Both the position numbers and the translations under genes were made by a program. From contig NW_019091383.1 in the NCBI RefSeq assembly GCF_001949145.1, positions 115,637 through 179,636 of the forward strand: a stretch of 64,000 bases of DNA. Reading direction: 5' to 3'. Below the pieces are notes generated by a model. The model was not told the DNA's origin. It did no database searches and saw only the letters and a list, made by a program, of their open reading frames with translations. Of this stretch, positions 11,901 through 23,953 are shown in pieces; the first letter of the stretch is position 1, and each line of letters opens with the position of its first letter. The stretch comes from Acanthaster planci (lineage: Eukaryota; Echinodermata; Asteroidea; Valvatida; Acanthasteridae).

Positions 11901-14900
11901 AATCATAGTCACCAGAAGACATTTTCTGAGAAACACGAACATCTGATGCTTTTGAAAAGTGCGCTGGAAATACTGAAGCTAGAGTTTACCCTCCAAGACT
12001 GGTACCTACCACCTCTGTCCAATGTCTCTCTTTCTTCATTTGAAACCTGCCTTGGCTGATGTGCATTGATTTCCACATAATAGTTGATAAATAAACACAC
12101 AGAGCACAGGTCCAATCCATTACTGGAGAGATGATGATAAATTGACAGTAGCCTAAATGGTCTTCTTTCCGTCAATCCCCATGAATCCCTAGCAGTAATA
12201 AGACAGATCAGAGGAAGAAAGAGACCCAAGCTGCTGTTAAATCATCATTGCCTCCTACTTGTCAAACCCGTACGCTACAACCAGAACAGATACAGATCTG
12301 TGCTTTTGATAGGGCACATGGACCAGTGAGTGTGGAGTGCTGTAGCCTTGTAGTTCAGAGCATCGAATTCGTAGTTCACGGGTAAAGCCACAGGTTGCAG
12401 GTTCGAATCCAGCCTGGGGTCATGGTGTGTGTGCCTTTGGGCAAGGCACTTTGTCACTCATCGCCTCTCTCTCCACCCAGGAGTAATTGGGTACCTTTGA
12501 GGGCAGAGATGGTTATTGTGATTGATTTAGCCACTTTACGCCAAAATGGCAGCATTGAGCTGTATACTCCCCAGGGAGCTGAGATGGTATTTGGAATGTT
12601 TCATAGGCCCAGTGAGCAGGGGTACTAACAATGGAATTGTGCCTTGATCGCTTTTCCGGATAAGTGTGCTATATAAATCTTTATTATTATTAAACCTGTC
12701 CCCTTCCGTCCCCAGTTCTTCGGGTAATTGTGCCGAGCTGGCACTTTAACTTTCAAGTGCAGCCTTGTAGAGTTGTATTTATCCAAAGTGTTGGTTGTTG
12801 CTGCGTCATTTGTGCAGGGTTTCCAGCCACCCGTTCTCATCTTTGTGCAATCCAAGGAACGCGCCAAGGAGTTATTTCAGGAGCTGATCTACGACGGTTA
12901 CAATGTCGACGTCATCCATGCCGACAAGACACAGACACAGGTGTGTTGTCTTTGTATTTGTCTGATAATCTTTGGGTATTTTCAGCATTCACAGGTGGAT
13001 GTGTTTGTTGAAAATGCCATCATGTGACCTAGGCCTGCATTAGACAATTTCGAATACTTCGGGTTATGACCAATGGCTTTGTCTTGCATGTATTACTTTG
13101 GTTTAAATATATGTTTTTCAGTCACAAAAATATGATTTATCTGAAAACTTGACTCAGTTTCAGGAATGAAGGATTCATGTATGTCAAGTTGCCGAGTTTT
13201 TCTCAGAGGTGTGTGTATTTCACAAGAGTGATCTGCAATGAAATCAAATCTCATTGAGTCAAATCTCTCAGGAAAGAATAAGAGCTAAGAGGTACCTGCA
13301 GTTTGAGATTTGAGTTATTCGAGTTTGACTTGACGATATTGCACTGCACATTCAGAGTGGTATTGCAAACATTCTGTCCACCGCAAAGTGTTAACGTTTA
13401 GATTTCATGTTTTCCGATTTCACAGCGTGATAACATTGTCAAGTGTTTTCGCTCGGGTAAAATTTGGGTCCTGATTGCAACTGAGCTGATGGGGAGAGGC
13501 ATCGATTTCAAAGGCATCAACCTTGTCATCAACTATGACTTTCCGACATCGGCCATCAGCTACATCCATCGGATCGGTCGGACAGGGCGAGCAGGGAGAC
13601 AAGGAAAGGCAGTCACTTTCTTCACCGAGGATGACACAGTACATCTTAGAAGGTTTGTCTGTCTGTCTGTTGGGCCGTCTGTTTGTCTGTGTGGTTGGAG
13701 GTAGCATTACCTTTCTTCAACTGTCGTTATCCACTGCTCTGTCTTCTGGTCACGTAGCATGATGATACATTGTACCTCTAAACATTTGCCTGTCTGTCTG
13801 TTGTGCTTTCTGTTTCTCCTTGTGTCCTAAGTTTGCATTACCAGTCTTAAACTCTCTCTATCCAGCAAGTTTTGTGTCCATGTTACTCCTTGATAATCTT
13901 TCCACGATCCTCTGCAATGCCTTGTCGCACTTCTGACTTGATGCATTGGAGTCCAGATGGCTTCCATTGAACTAACCGATGTTTTTCCAAACCTTGACCT
14001 CATTTCTGTCCTCAGCTCTTGGCTGTAATTTTCTCAATTTATTCCCCAAAGTTAAGACCCTGTGGTCAGCGCAGCTCTCTCCCCTGCTACAAGAACATGA
14101 AATTGTCGAAGTCATGAAATTGTTGAAGTCATGAAATTGTTGAAGTCATGAAATTGTTGCATTGGTCGAAGTTTTGGAGTGTTTCCACCATTGAAGTTGT
14201 AAAGCAAACTCCAAGACTTGAAAAGTCGCCACATCTGGACAAATAGAACATCACACTTTTCTTGCCACAAACTTAACACCTCTGTGATTGTTTGACGGCA
14301 TTCAGAAGAGTTTGTCTATTTTTTTTACTTGCGACCTGGACAGTATAGCCAATGTGATGCGGAACGCAGGTTGCCCCGTGCCAGACTACATGCTCCAACT
14401 TAAGAAACTTACCAAGTAAGTCACCTCAAAGCACTGCTCTTTCTTGCTTCACCGGCAGAATTCAGAAACGTTTTCCACAACGCAGTACTTATAAATGCTG
14501 TTTGAATTCATTTAGAGCTGTTAGTGCTGGACTCTTTGATTTCAAAATTCACTCTTGCTTTTCAAGATTGTGTGGCTCTGTTACTGATATGGCACACCTG
14601 GTCAAAAGTTGACACGCCGCAGAGACCTTAGTCAAGTTTCATTGATGACTGTAGTGATACATATATTTTACCAACCAATTTTTGTCCAAACGCCTCATCC
14701 ATGGAGACCATTTAGGAGACCTGTGGTTAGTCGGCCAGATGTGAAATGGGCTGCGGCTATGTCTGTAGTCAGTCTGTGCCTGCATATTTGCAATTGGTAA
14801 AAACCTAGACCTAGCTCTAGACACAAGGATCAAACAGAGGCTAACTCAGTCATAGCAACCACTGAGATCTTTTCATACTGAAGCAAGTGCCCTTTGAAAG

Positions 14901-16202
14901 TATGGAATGTCCTGTGTCATTTAGGAATTTATGGGTTTTTTTTCATTTACTCAGGGTGAAAAGAAAGAAGCTTGAGAAGAAGCCTGTAAAGCGAGACACC
15001 GTCAGGACACTGCCAAAGCAAGACCTTGACAAAGCCAAAAGGAAGAAGTGAGGTTTATTTGTCTACAATTTACTTTTCTCCTGTGATGTCCACAGTTTAC
15101 TTTTGTCTTGTGATGTCCACAGTCTGCTTTTCTCTTGTGATGTCCANNNNNNNNNNNNNNNNNNNNNNNNNNNNNNNNNNNNNNNNNNNNNNNNNNNNNN
15201 NNNNNNNNNNNNNNNNNNNNNNNNNNNNNNNNNNNNNNNNNNNNNNNNNNNNNNNNNNNNNNNNNNNNNNNNNNNNNNNNNNNNNNNNNNNNNNNNNNNN
15301 NNNNNNNNNNNNNNNNNNNNNNNNNNNNNNNNNNNNNNNNNNNNNNNNNNNNNNCGGATTACTTTTCTGTTGTGATGTCCACAGTCTACTTTTCTCTTGT
15401 GATGTCCACAGTCTGCTTTTCTCTTGTGCTGTCCAAAGTCTGCTTTTCTCTTGTGATGTCCACAGTCTGCTTTTCTCTTGTGCTGTCCACAGTCTGTTTT
15501 TCTCTTGTGATGTCCACAGTCTGCTTTTCTCTTGTGCTGTCCACAGATTACTTTTCTCTTGTGATGTCCACAGTCTGCTTTTCTCTTGTGATGTCCACGG
15601 ATTACTTTTCTCTTGTGATGTCTGAGGAATTGTTGTAGTCTGTTATATGTATGGTTCTGAATCAAACATATTCTTGGCTAAAGATTTCTGCAGTAATTAA
15701 GTTTTGAGGATCAGTAATTTTTAAAACTGTAATCAGTAATTTCTAAAACTATCTGAGAGAAAAAAAAACATTTTCAAAGGAAACTAGAATACAGGTTTTT
15801 TTCTGGGAAATTTAAGAAATTGTGTAGGTGCCAGACAGGTATTTAGGCAAATCCTCACGCACTTCCTAGTACTTGAACCATGCATCTTTTTTTATCATGG
15901 GCAGGGAAATTATAAAGAAAGCTTTGAAAGGGAAAAAGAAGAAACCCCGAAGGAGGAAAGGGTCAAGGGTCATGCAGAAGGAGCCCCACAAAACCTTGGA
16001 GACTGAAACCCATGAACCAAGATCAAAGAGGTCAAAGGTCACCCAAGAGGAAAGTGGGAAGCCTGTGCTGTCTGGAGTCAAGAAGCAGAAAACAAGCAAA
16101 CTATCAAAGGTCAAAGTGCATGAGGCTGTCTCTGGAGGAAAGAAATCAAAGTCAACTAACACCAAAAGAAAAAAAAGAGACCAGAGCTACAAAGACAGTT
16201 GA
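5985..16202 (+). CDS. DDX52: ATP-dependent RNA helicase DDX52 (ROK1 orthologue), 13 exons
   Basis: This is a nucleolar DEAD-box helicase for 40S subunit (18S rRNA) maturation. Exons: 5985-6074, 6899-7261, 7724-7909, 8498-8578, 8882-9056, 10710-10782, 11128-11331, 11714-11804, 12818-12940, 13426-13652, 14344-14415, 14955-15047 and 15905-16202. They total 2076 nt, giving 691 aa in one frame with GT-AG borders throughout. Order of motifs: N-terminus [18 protein letters not shown]; a Lys/Arg/Glu-rich linker (31-151); Q motif [10 protein letters not shown]; motif I APTGSGKT (221-228); Ia PTRELASQ; Ib TTPNRL; motif II VDESD (329-333); III SAT (365-367); FVQS; motif V RGIDF; motif [10 protein letters not shown] (510-517). 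The Lys-rich C-terminus (about 560-691) is typical of the family. DESD in place of DEAD is normal for DDX52/Rok1. The start is fixed by similarity to the family N-terminus. Intron 8 carries a SINE and intron 12 a minisatellite with a gap. Confidence 0.96.
12337..12690 (+). mobile_element. tRNA-derived SINE in DDX52 intron 8
   Basis: The head has a Pol III B box (GGTTCGAATCC within the tRNA-like segment at about 12398-12415) and an A-box-like stretch about 45 nt upstream. The body carries GGGCAAGGCACTTTGTCACT, CTCTCCACCCAGGAGTAAT and the segment around 12580-12620. The element ends in TATATAAATC followed by a TTATTATTATT tail. This architecture is typical of tRNA-headed SINEs spread through marine invertebrate genomes. 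It is not an independent tRNA gene. Confidence 0.85.
14096..14165 (+). repeat. Short 18-bp tandem repeat in DDX52 intron 10
   Basis: Four near-identical units of the form GAAATTGTYGAAGTCAT follow one another, the last partial. There is no coding signal. Confidence 0.85.
15060..15618. repeat. 27-bp minisatellite in DDX52 intron 12, interrupted by a gap
   Basis: The unit is TGTGATGTCCACAGTCTG followed by CTTTTCTCT, with variants at two or three positions (GAT/GCT, CAGTCTG/CGGATTA). About 13 units are visible on both sides of the 208-N gap (15147-15354). Because 27 is a multiple of three, the array is open in several frames on both strands. The long ORFs here are therefore artefacts of the period. 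Array length is probably polymorphic, which would explain the gap. Confidence 0.92.
15147..15354. other. Assembly gap (208 N) inside minisatellite
   Basis: This run of N lies between identical minisatellite units, so the true copy number is unknown. No coding exon is lost, since exons 12 and 13 join in frame across it. Confidence 0.99.
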
Positions 16203-18209
16203 GGCAATGAAGAAAAGGAAATCAAAAACAAAAGCAAACAAACAAACAAATCGGTGTAATATGAACAAAACTGCTAAAGTTCAGTAATGAACAGACTACC
16301 AATTTTGACATCACGAGAAACCAATTACATGTATAAATTAACCTTTGACCCTCCCAAACTCTGTGTTTTGTCTCTCAATCTGCTCACTGTCACTGTTCAA
16401 ATACAAAGTCGGCCCCTAAATGTTTGAACTCCGACATATTTCTCTTCTTTAATACTTAAACAAAATGTCACATGTCTTCATAGCAAGTTTGTTTAGTTTT
16501 GAAGAATTCATATTTTATTTCTTGACTCACTGCAATTTGTATTAATTTCCCATGAGTTGAATTTATTTCAGCGTTTCAGCTGCCATTTTCTCGTCACTGG
16601 AATCATATTTTGTGCCACTCCCTCACTCTCGGGAGCTGAACATGATTGAAAAATGTTTTTGGAAAGGAGTGTAAAGAAAATTCCAAAGGAATGCATTTAA
16701 GTCCCTAGTCTTGAAGAATACTGTTTCTGGCACATTTCAAAGAAATATATTTTTAGCAGAATGGGTTGCTTCTTGGCTAAGCTGTTTCTAAAGCCATTAT
16801 GAAAGCCACTGGCTACTGGCTATTAAAGTCATTCCTATTGACGTGGGATACTCTCAGCTGTAGCCACTGTAGATTTGGAAACGGCTTCAACCCACATATG
16901 CACACTCCCAGGCATTCTCAGTCAGGAGTAGCCAGTGATAATCCCAGGTTGGTCACAGTTGGAAAGCTCATGTTCCAAGTTAGAACAAGGCATAGTACAA
17001 GTAGAAAGCTTCAAGAGCTTTTTGAGATATTCCAAGAAATTGCAGTGATTTTTTTTTAAGGTAACGGGAAATAAATTCCACCTTCTCCGTGGAGCAATCA
17101 AATCATTTCACATTTTGCCCTGAATTGGTTTGTCAGGTGTGGTCATTGTAAAAAGTAAGTGTCCTCCCCCCGAAAAGAAATCATTTTAAAACCGCATAGC
17201 TTGAAGATTAAGGAAATATGATACAAAATGGAAAATTCACTTCGTTTTTATCAAATTTTAGAAATGCTGTTGGATGCCCAGGTTGTGATCAAAGGAGGAA
17301 GCATGAACTTCCCTCCTTCCACCTTCCCCTTGTGCCGACCCCTGCCCCCCAACAAAAAATTATCAAATCAAAAAATAAAAAAGAGTCCTGTTTACAACTC
17401 TATTGTAACTTCAACTACATATTTATTGACATCAACAGCCATAGCAAAATCTCATATAAACTAAAAGGAAACTCGTCGGGATCACTGTAGTTTCATTTTC
17501 TAGTGGTCTATAAGTTGCACACTGTAAAGTAACTTGCTCATGGACATCAATCCACCATAATGCTATCATCCAATGGCACTGCCTCCACTGATCCCCCGAA
17601 CTGTAACCTTATCCCTGCAAACTGTATCATACTTGCTGTCAATTTGGCATTAGACCATGGATTGCTGTGAAGCGTGTTTTCCCGTCAAAGGCCAACTACT
17701 AGATTCCTTTTGTACTTGGATTGTGGGGGTTTTGACACGGGCATCCCTCCCACTTGCAGATCCCTTCCCTGGTCCTGTACAAAGAAGTATTGCCCAGAAC
17801 ACCGAAAATATGCAGAGTCTGTAAATTAAATCCTGTAAACTCAATCTCAGGGTTAGGGAAAGGGGTTATTTCCAGCTTCCAACATGACTCACTCTTTGAT
17901 CGCTGGGGAGCGCGCTCCTAAACTCCCATCTAGGAGAAATTAAGGCGCTGTCTGGTCATGTCCGACACCGTACCACGTGATCCAGTAGTCTATTATATTT
18001 CAAGGTGTTCACGAGTGACTCGTAATTTTTTGACAGTTAGCCCCGAAAGCGCGTTGGAAAGAGGGAAGTGTCCGTCGATACAAGGACGCGCAAGACAAAG
18101 ACAGTAGGTCCTAAACGTGGAGTGCTTCTGCCGCAATTTTATAAATTTACTGACGAGCTGTTTGTTCGGGGGGGTTGCACTTTGTTGGGCCAGTTTTCCT
18201 CTCGCCGGG
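16203..18209. other. DDX52 3' flank and intergenic sequence
   Basis: No further exon is seen. The segment is AT-rich, with a possible AATAAA at about 17070 that is far from the stop codon, and homopurine/pyrimidine tracts. The last ~200 bp before 18210 are more GC-rich and probably hold the promoter and 5' UTR of the dehydrogenase gene. Confidence 0.6.
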
Positions 18210-21200
18210 ATGCACTCAGTGTTAGTGACGGGAGCGAATCGAGGTGTCGGCTTGGAGTTTGTTCGGCAGTTTCTGCAGCTCGAAGAATCGCCAAAGCATG
18301 TCTTTGCTTGCTGCCGAAACCCTGAAGACGCCAAGGTAATTTGCTTTGTTTGGCTGATGAAGAGAAAAGTGTGGCTGGTTAAGGGTATTACCGCCTTGGT
18401 TTTGTTATTGTAAAAGATTTCGAAAGAACCGATGAATGGACAATAATTATGCTTTTTTCGTCGTAGAATCAAATCTTCACATTAAATTTTTCCCATGCTT
18501 CCTCAAGTACAATGATCGAAGCCGCAATGTAACCGAATGTCGAACAATGTTAGAATTTACCAAGATAGAAAATTTGTTCAGAAATTTAAGGCAAAGTGTA
18601 GCTTTAAGACAAATTTTTGAGTTTTGGAGCGTGGACGATTTGAAAGCGATTTTAAGGGGGATATATTGCAAAAGCTGGAGGATGGAGCATGTTATTTGAA
18701 ACACCAGACTCTATTGCGTTACTGACAAGACAGCGATCGCTGGTATGTTAAAAAATACTAGTGATGTGTTAGATAACAACCGAAATAGCCTATTCTACGC
18801 TTATTCTAAGACTTTTTTCACCTCAAAACCTCTTTAAACGTGAGTCCTAAAATTCCACTCCACCGATTCATTTGAAAACAAAATCAAAACATTCACCAAA
18901 GAAAAACAAACACTTTTGGGAGGATATATTTTTTTACCCTTTCTGTAATCTGTGACTCCACGCCGAACTAGAATCACCGTGTGGGCGATCTGACCTAGGA
19001 GGGGGCTTTCAGGCACGAACCAAGGGCTGTCCCTATTCTCTGGGAGAGCGTCTCCGGAAAAGTGACGCAAGATGACTCATATAAATATTATAAACAAGCA
19101 CCCGATTCCCTCGCCAAAGGTCCATTTTTTGTTCATGTATTTGTATTTCGTATTCCCCTCCAAACAGAAAATTATATGATCTCAAGGAAATACTCTGAAG
19201 ACGTTTTCGCGTTTTTAAAATTACTGTTTGTAATTCTGCTGTTTTCAAAATATATCAAATGCGGTGATTTTGTTTCTAACCACTATTACTTTTTTAGAGA
19301 GCAAGTGAGACAAAATTAAGACTAACAGTCTTTGAATATAAACCCATTAAAAAAATTATTTCCTGAATATTTTTTTAATTGTTTATTCAGTGAGATTTTT
19401 CCACCCTTAATATTTCAATTGCCTCTAAACTAATTTTTAAGTCACTTAGATCTTTACAATCCCAAACAAATCGTACAGGCAATTTGTGTCGAAGTATTGG
19501 CGAGTTTTTATGTTTATTGTTTTCACTTTCTCCACAGGAATTGCAAAATTTGTCTAAAGATAAGCATCAATTAAAGATCGTCAAGCTGGGTAAAGTTATT
19601 CTTTTAAGGTCCAAACATGTAGACTATTATGTCATTAATTTTGTTCAACAAAACACCTCATTTCGAGGAAACTGTCCGGTTCAGCGATGATTTCGAGTGT
19701 GTTAAAGGGCGCCACCTGTGATCGAATCCTAACCTTACAGCTATGGCTGGAAAATATCACGTGCACCTATGAAAACGTCTGGCTAGCAGCTGTTGTCACA
19801 TTCTGTGAACACGGTGGCATCCAGTTCACACGGAGCAGCTAGCTAGCTAGGACCGTTTGCCAATACTCAACTTCAGCTCCGTCTCAGGCTTCAACTGTTT
19901 TTTACTTGCTGACTTTGAACCTGTAAGCGCAGTAATCAGTCTAATAGTGCCACTGAACATCAAATAAGATGCAAGAAAGCCAAAAATTACAATAATTCAA
20001 TGTAATTGAAATGTTTGAAGCCCACAATCGGGGATTGGTTTTGGGAACGAAGCCTGCGACGGAGACGAAGTTGAGTATTGGAAAACGGCCTAGGTCATTG
20101 GCATACAAACAATATGATTGGTTGAAAGTTGTACGTCTCGAGCGCGTGAGTCTCGCAGTTTGTGTGCCGCTCTCGAGCACTTAGAACGCGCGCAGTCCTT
20201 GGCAGTAATTCGGGTGGTTCACAATAGTGCGCCTCCAAGAGTTTGCAACTCGTTGGCCAATCACAACGCGCGAAATCTGTCGACCCAATGTGCGTTTGAA
20301 AAGGGTCGACAGATTTCGCGCGTTGTGATTGGCCAAAGCGTTGCAAACTCATGGAGGCGCACTATTGTGAATCGCCGGTATTGATTTATCACATATCCAC
20401 GTCTGCTTTGCAGCTGATCATTAGTCTAGAGATTTTTGGTAAGGATTACAAGCCATAATGTTTGTTGATGCACAGGTGTTCTGGTTTGCAAGTAACTAGG
20501 CTCTGTACCTTAGAGTTTGGGGTGTAGGAAGTTTTGAGAGTGCGGAAGACAAGGGGAAATACGGCCTTTCGCTTAATTAAATCACAGCATTGTCATGTGT
20601 AACAAGGAAAACAAAATATGTTTTGGTTTGGTTTGGTTTTGTTGGTAAGATCAAGTTAAGCCCACAATAGATCCTTCCGAAACCCTTCTCACAAAGCCGC
20701 AGTGGCTTGATTGCGAAGCGTGCTCACTTCATGGCTTTACTGAAGGTCTTGCGTCTCTTTCAAGATGTCACAGACAAGGCGACATTTCCAGACGCCGTTG
20801 AGACGGTCAACCAGAACGTGGGTGAGGAGGGGCTAGGGGTGCTGATAAACAACGCTGGAGTACTGCAGCGAGGGAGTACAGAGACCACTAGCATGGCGGA
20901 CATGGAGGAAAGCTACCGGGTCAATGTCATGGGACCGTTTGCTGTATCACAGGTAGACTAGTCTCAGTTCAAGGTGTTTGATAGGTCGTCGCCAAGCTGG
21001 TCGCCAGAAGCCAATTCATGTATTTTGATACAAACTCATCAACCAGAACAAAATCTATTTAAATGTTCTTTTTACTTCGCTTGTGCTTTACTCGTTGAGC
21101 GTTAGGCAACTCAAATGATCTTTACGTTTTGTTAGCTCCAAACTAAATCCAAAATAGATTCTTCATTGTAATTTTTCGCCTGTAATTTTTCACAGTATTT

Positions 21201-22941
21201 TACCAGCAGCACGGGCGCCAGTAAAATACACTCACAGTGAATTTTTGTACCGCAAATCACTGTCATTTATTGGACAGTAATTAAGTGTAAACCTATAAAA
21301 CTTTAAAAGCAAAAGTAATTAATCTCGGTTAATTTACATTAATTTAGTGTAGATATCAGTCCCATCAAGTAATACCACTTTCATTGATTACGAAGTCATT
21401 CAACACATGTATAAATTATTCAGGTCCAGATTCTGTTTATTACAGATTAATCAGATGTATACTTCAAATATAATTATGTATGTACCTCGTATCCAGAAGT
21501 CTTGATCTCAGCCTTACTTCATTTATGTTGTTGAAATGTACTTCCATATGCATTGATTGGCCCCTCTGGTATAATCCTTTTTCATTTTTCCCGTAAATTT
21601 TCTCTTATTAGGCAATGGATCATCCAAAAAGCACAAACATTTGCCAAAAAATGTCAAATCTTGCGTAAAGCTCGCTTTTCGTGACGTCAATTTCGCTTCG
21701 CTTTCGCATTCGAGTGAAGTATATGAACCGGCCTTAAAGAATGAAAAATCGCGAAATTACTTTGCGAAAGCAGCAATGCCTCGTCAGTGTCAATATGTGT
21801 CAACACTGTGAAATATTACTGTTAAAAATACCGTACTGTACTGCATGCATTTCACAAAAGCACAGTAATTATTTGTAACAAACATGTTAGTTTACTGAAA
21901 ACTTTGTTTCCACCCGTTTTCAGTAGATTAATGTTGTAAAATACAGTACAATAGTGCACATTTAATACCAATATTCAGATGTCAGTATATGGACTTTGGC
22001 TGCGTTCTCCGGGGAAACTATCTTATAACTATAAAACTTTTAAAGAGGTTGATTTCCTGTAAGGTTGGAGATCATTTTTACACTTCTGACGTTACCCCGT
22101 ATTTTTAAGCGATTATCATGCACGTACCGCTGTTAATTTTCCTGTTCTGGTTGGCTACCATTCAGGCATTTCTACCTGCTTTGAAAAGAGCAGCCGAGAC
22201 CAACCGCTTAACAGACAACCCTAAACATCTCAGCACTGGCCGAGCAGCCATCGTCAACATCACGTCTGCACTCGGGTCATTTCAACTCTGCACATCAAGT
22301 CGATACATTCCATACAGAACAACTAAGGTAAAATTAAAAGGAAAACGTGGTGGTCATTTATCAATCAAGCCTCCTCGGTTTCCCGGCTTCAAATGGAGAA
22401 CAGGTCCCAAAATCACAGCAGATGTTTGCAACCAACAATAATGGAACTGTTAATGAAAATGAACAGTGCAAGATCATTTCTCGAGAGCTTTTCGCACGAT
22501 GCATTGTGTAATGTGTAGGCTACAAAATCTTTTACAACCTCTTATTGGTCTTGCCCCGTCCCTCTATTTATCCGTTTTGGGGTTAACGGAATATGTCGCC
22601 GCCGTGGGCTTGAATCGTAGGCCTACTGATGTCACGACCTTTTAAAAAACTCAGGATTTTATGACATTCAAATCTACAACTTCAATCCTCATTGATTGTC
22701 TGTCTACAACACACAGGCTGCTTTGCACATGCTGACCAAGTGCATGACCTTTGACCTGACCCCGCAAGGCATCTTGGTCGTTGCTATGCATACTGGCTGG
22801 GTTCAGACGGACATGGGAGGCAAGAACGCCACCCTGACGCCTCGGAGGAGTATCCAGGGAATGTTGCGGGTCCTGACCCGTCTGAGCGAGAAGGATGCGG
22901 GCAAGGCCTTCACCTGGGAAGGCAAACTGTTGCCATGGTAA
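18210..22941 (+). CDS. Short-chain dehydrogenase/reductase, sniffer/C-factor-like (five exons)
   Basis: This is a classical NAD(P)-binding SDR resembling Drosophila sniffer (a carbonyl reductase) and C-signal/C-factor-like proteins. Exons: 18210-18335, 19538-19589, 20765-20952, 22166-22327 and 22717-22941, total 753 nt, 250 aa, all in frame with GT-AG introns. Visible motifs: cofactor-binding TGANRGVG (residues 7-14), CRNPEDAK, NNAG (88-91), VNVMGPFAVSQ, the active-site segment IVNITSALGS with Ser about 156, the catalytic pair Y172/K176 (YRTTK), and HTGWVQTDMGG. The C-terminus GKLLPW resembles the sniffer ending. Full length for this family. An in-frame ATG at 18117 would add 31 residues, but the family starts at MHSVLVTG, so I prefer 18210. 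The substrate cannot be read from the sequence. Confidence 0.9.
19847..20093. mobile_element. MITE family 2, copy 1 (dehydrogenase intron 2)
   Basis: Terminal inverted repeats are present: left CCAATACTCAACTTC, right GAAGTTGAGTATTGG, each flanked by CCGTTT/AAACGG. The interior is AT-rich and holds the segment CAAATAAGATGCAAGAAAGC. A reverse-oriented copy is at 31970-32182. Length is about 245 bp and it is non-coding. Confidence 0.85.
20213..20380. mobile_element. Foldback MITE, family 1, copy 2 (dehydrogenase intron 2)
   Basis: Same palindromic element as at 2421-2591, with arms beginning CACAATAGTGCGCCTCCA. It lies about 120 bp after the family 2 MITE, so the intron took at least two insertions. 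Confidence 0.87.
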
Positions 22942-23953
22942 CGAGGGACATTGCATCTGTTGTCGTGTTACACATTGGCAATTTCTCACAGACTCAAAGG
23001 AAATGGAAGACATATCAAAGGCCTTCAGGCATTATTACGGAGAGACTATCGGCGTTGTGCCTGTCAAAATAAGCATCTGCTTTTCTAATATACCCTTTAA
23101 AAAGGGTGTTTAGCTATTAAACACAATCTTGCCATCAAGTTGTAAATGCGTTTAGGAGCAGTAAACAGGTGTGCAATTCCCAAACTGCAATGGCTAAACC
23201 TATACATCAAACTAAACTTATTTACGTTCTGACACAGGCAATATTTTATAATTATGACAGCTGCACATGCAGTTCTTATCAGGAGTAAAGTAGCACTTGA
23301 CTTTGTATGAAAACCCTCGTTTTGCATCACGGTCCATAACCTGTTTATAATCACGTGGACTTGTCGGTTGGGAAAAGCTTCTGAAAGCAAGGATGAAGCC
23401 ACTCTTCTTAGACACTCCAAAATCAATCATAATGTCAGAAGGCCAGTCCAGTTGGACTTGACTGCGTTTTGCTTTATGGATGTTTGTGCCAAAGGTTCCA
23501 ATCTCGTTATGTGCTTCCACCCAGATCGAGTACGTTTCGCCAGTGCTTATAATTATTTGTGTTTCATTTTTGCGTAAAACTTGAGAATGTTAGTATGTTT
23601 GTTATATATAAGAGAGAGAGGGCAGAAATAAACGAGCATCTTTTTTCAACTTTCAGCAGATTTTTGAGTTTTAGTGTTAATTATTGTGATATTTTAGGTA
23701 ATGAAAGCAAGAATAGCGCAAAAGCATCCGTGGAACTGAATCAGAAAACGTTGAAAAATAAAACATGGTAACAAATTTAAAATTTTCCCTGGGAAAACTT
23801 TGTTTTAACACACGAGCTCTCAACAATGTGACGCAAGAGGGCGCTGTTCAACTTCTTTGTACTTACGAAAAAATTCCCGTGAAACAACGGAACAATCGTA
23901 TACCGCGTACGGCTATACGCGCAACGACGTGACACACATGTGAGCAGTCGATC
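22942..23953. other. Intergenic: dehydrogenase 3' UTR and SMARCB1 promoter
   Basis: No coding exon is recognised. A candidate AATAAA lies at about 23756. The last ~150 bp before the SMARCB1 start are CpG-richer (for example TACCGCGTACGGCTATACGC) and lack an obvious TATA box, in line with a housekeeping promoter. Confidence 0.6.

Noticed and set aside
12337-12420. tRNA gene
   Set aside because: The B box is good, but the cloverleaf is poor and the segment is the head of a longer SINE with a conserved body and tail.
15060-15618. CRISPR-like array
   Set aside because: Units are contiguous 27-bp tandem repeats without unique spacers, in an animal intron.
15026-15665. Long ORFs on both strands with repeats of LLFSCDVHS or HHKRKADCG
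   Set aside because: They are products of a 27-bp minisatellite whose period is a multiple of three, and they run through a block of N.
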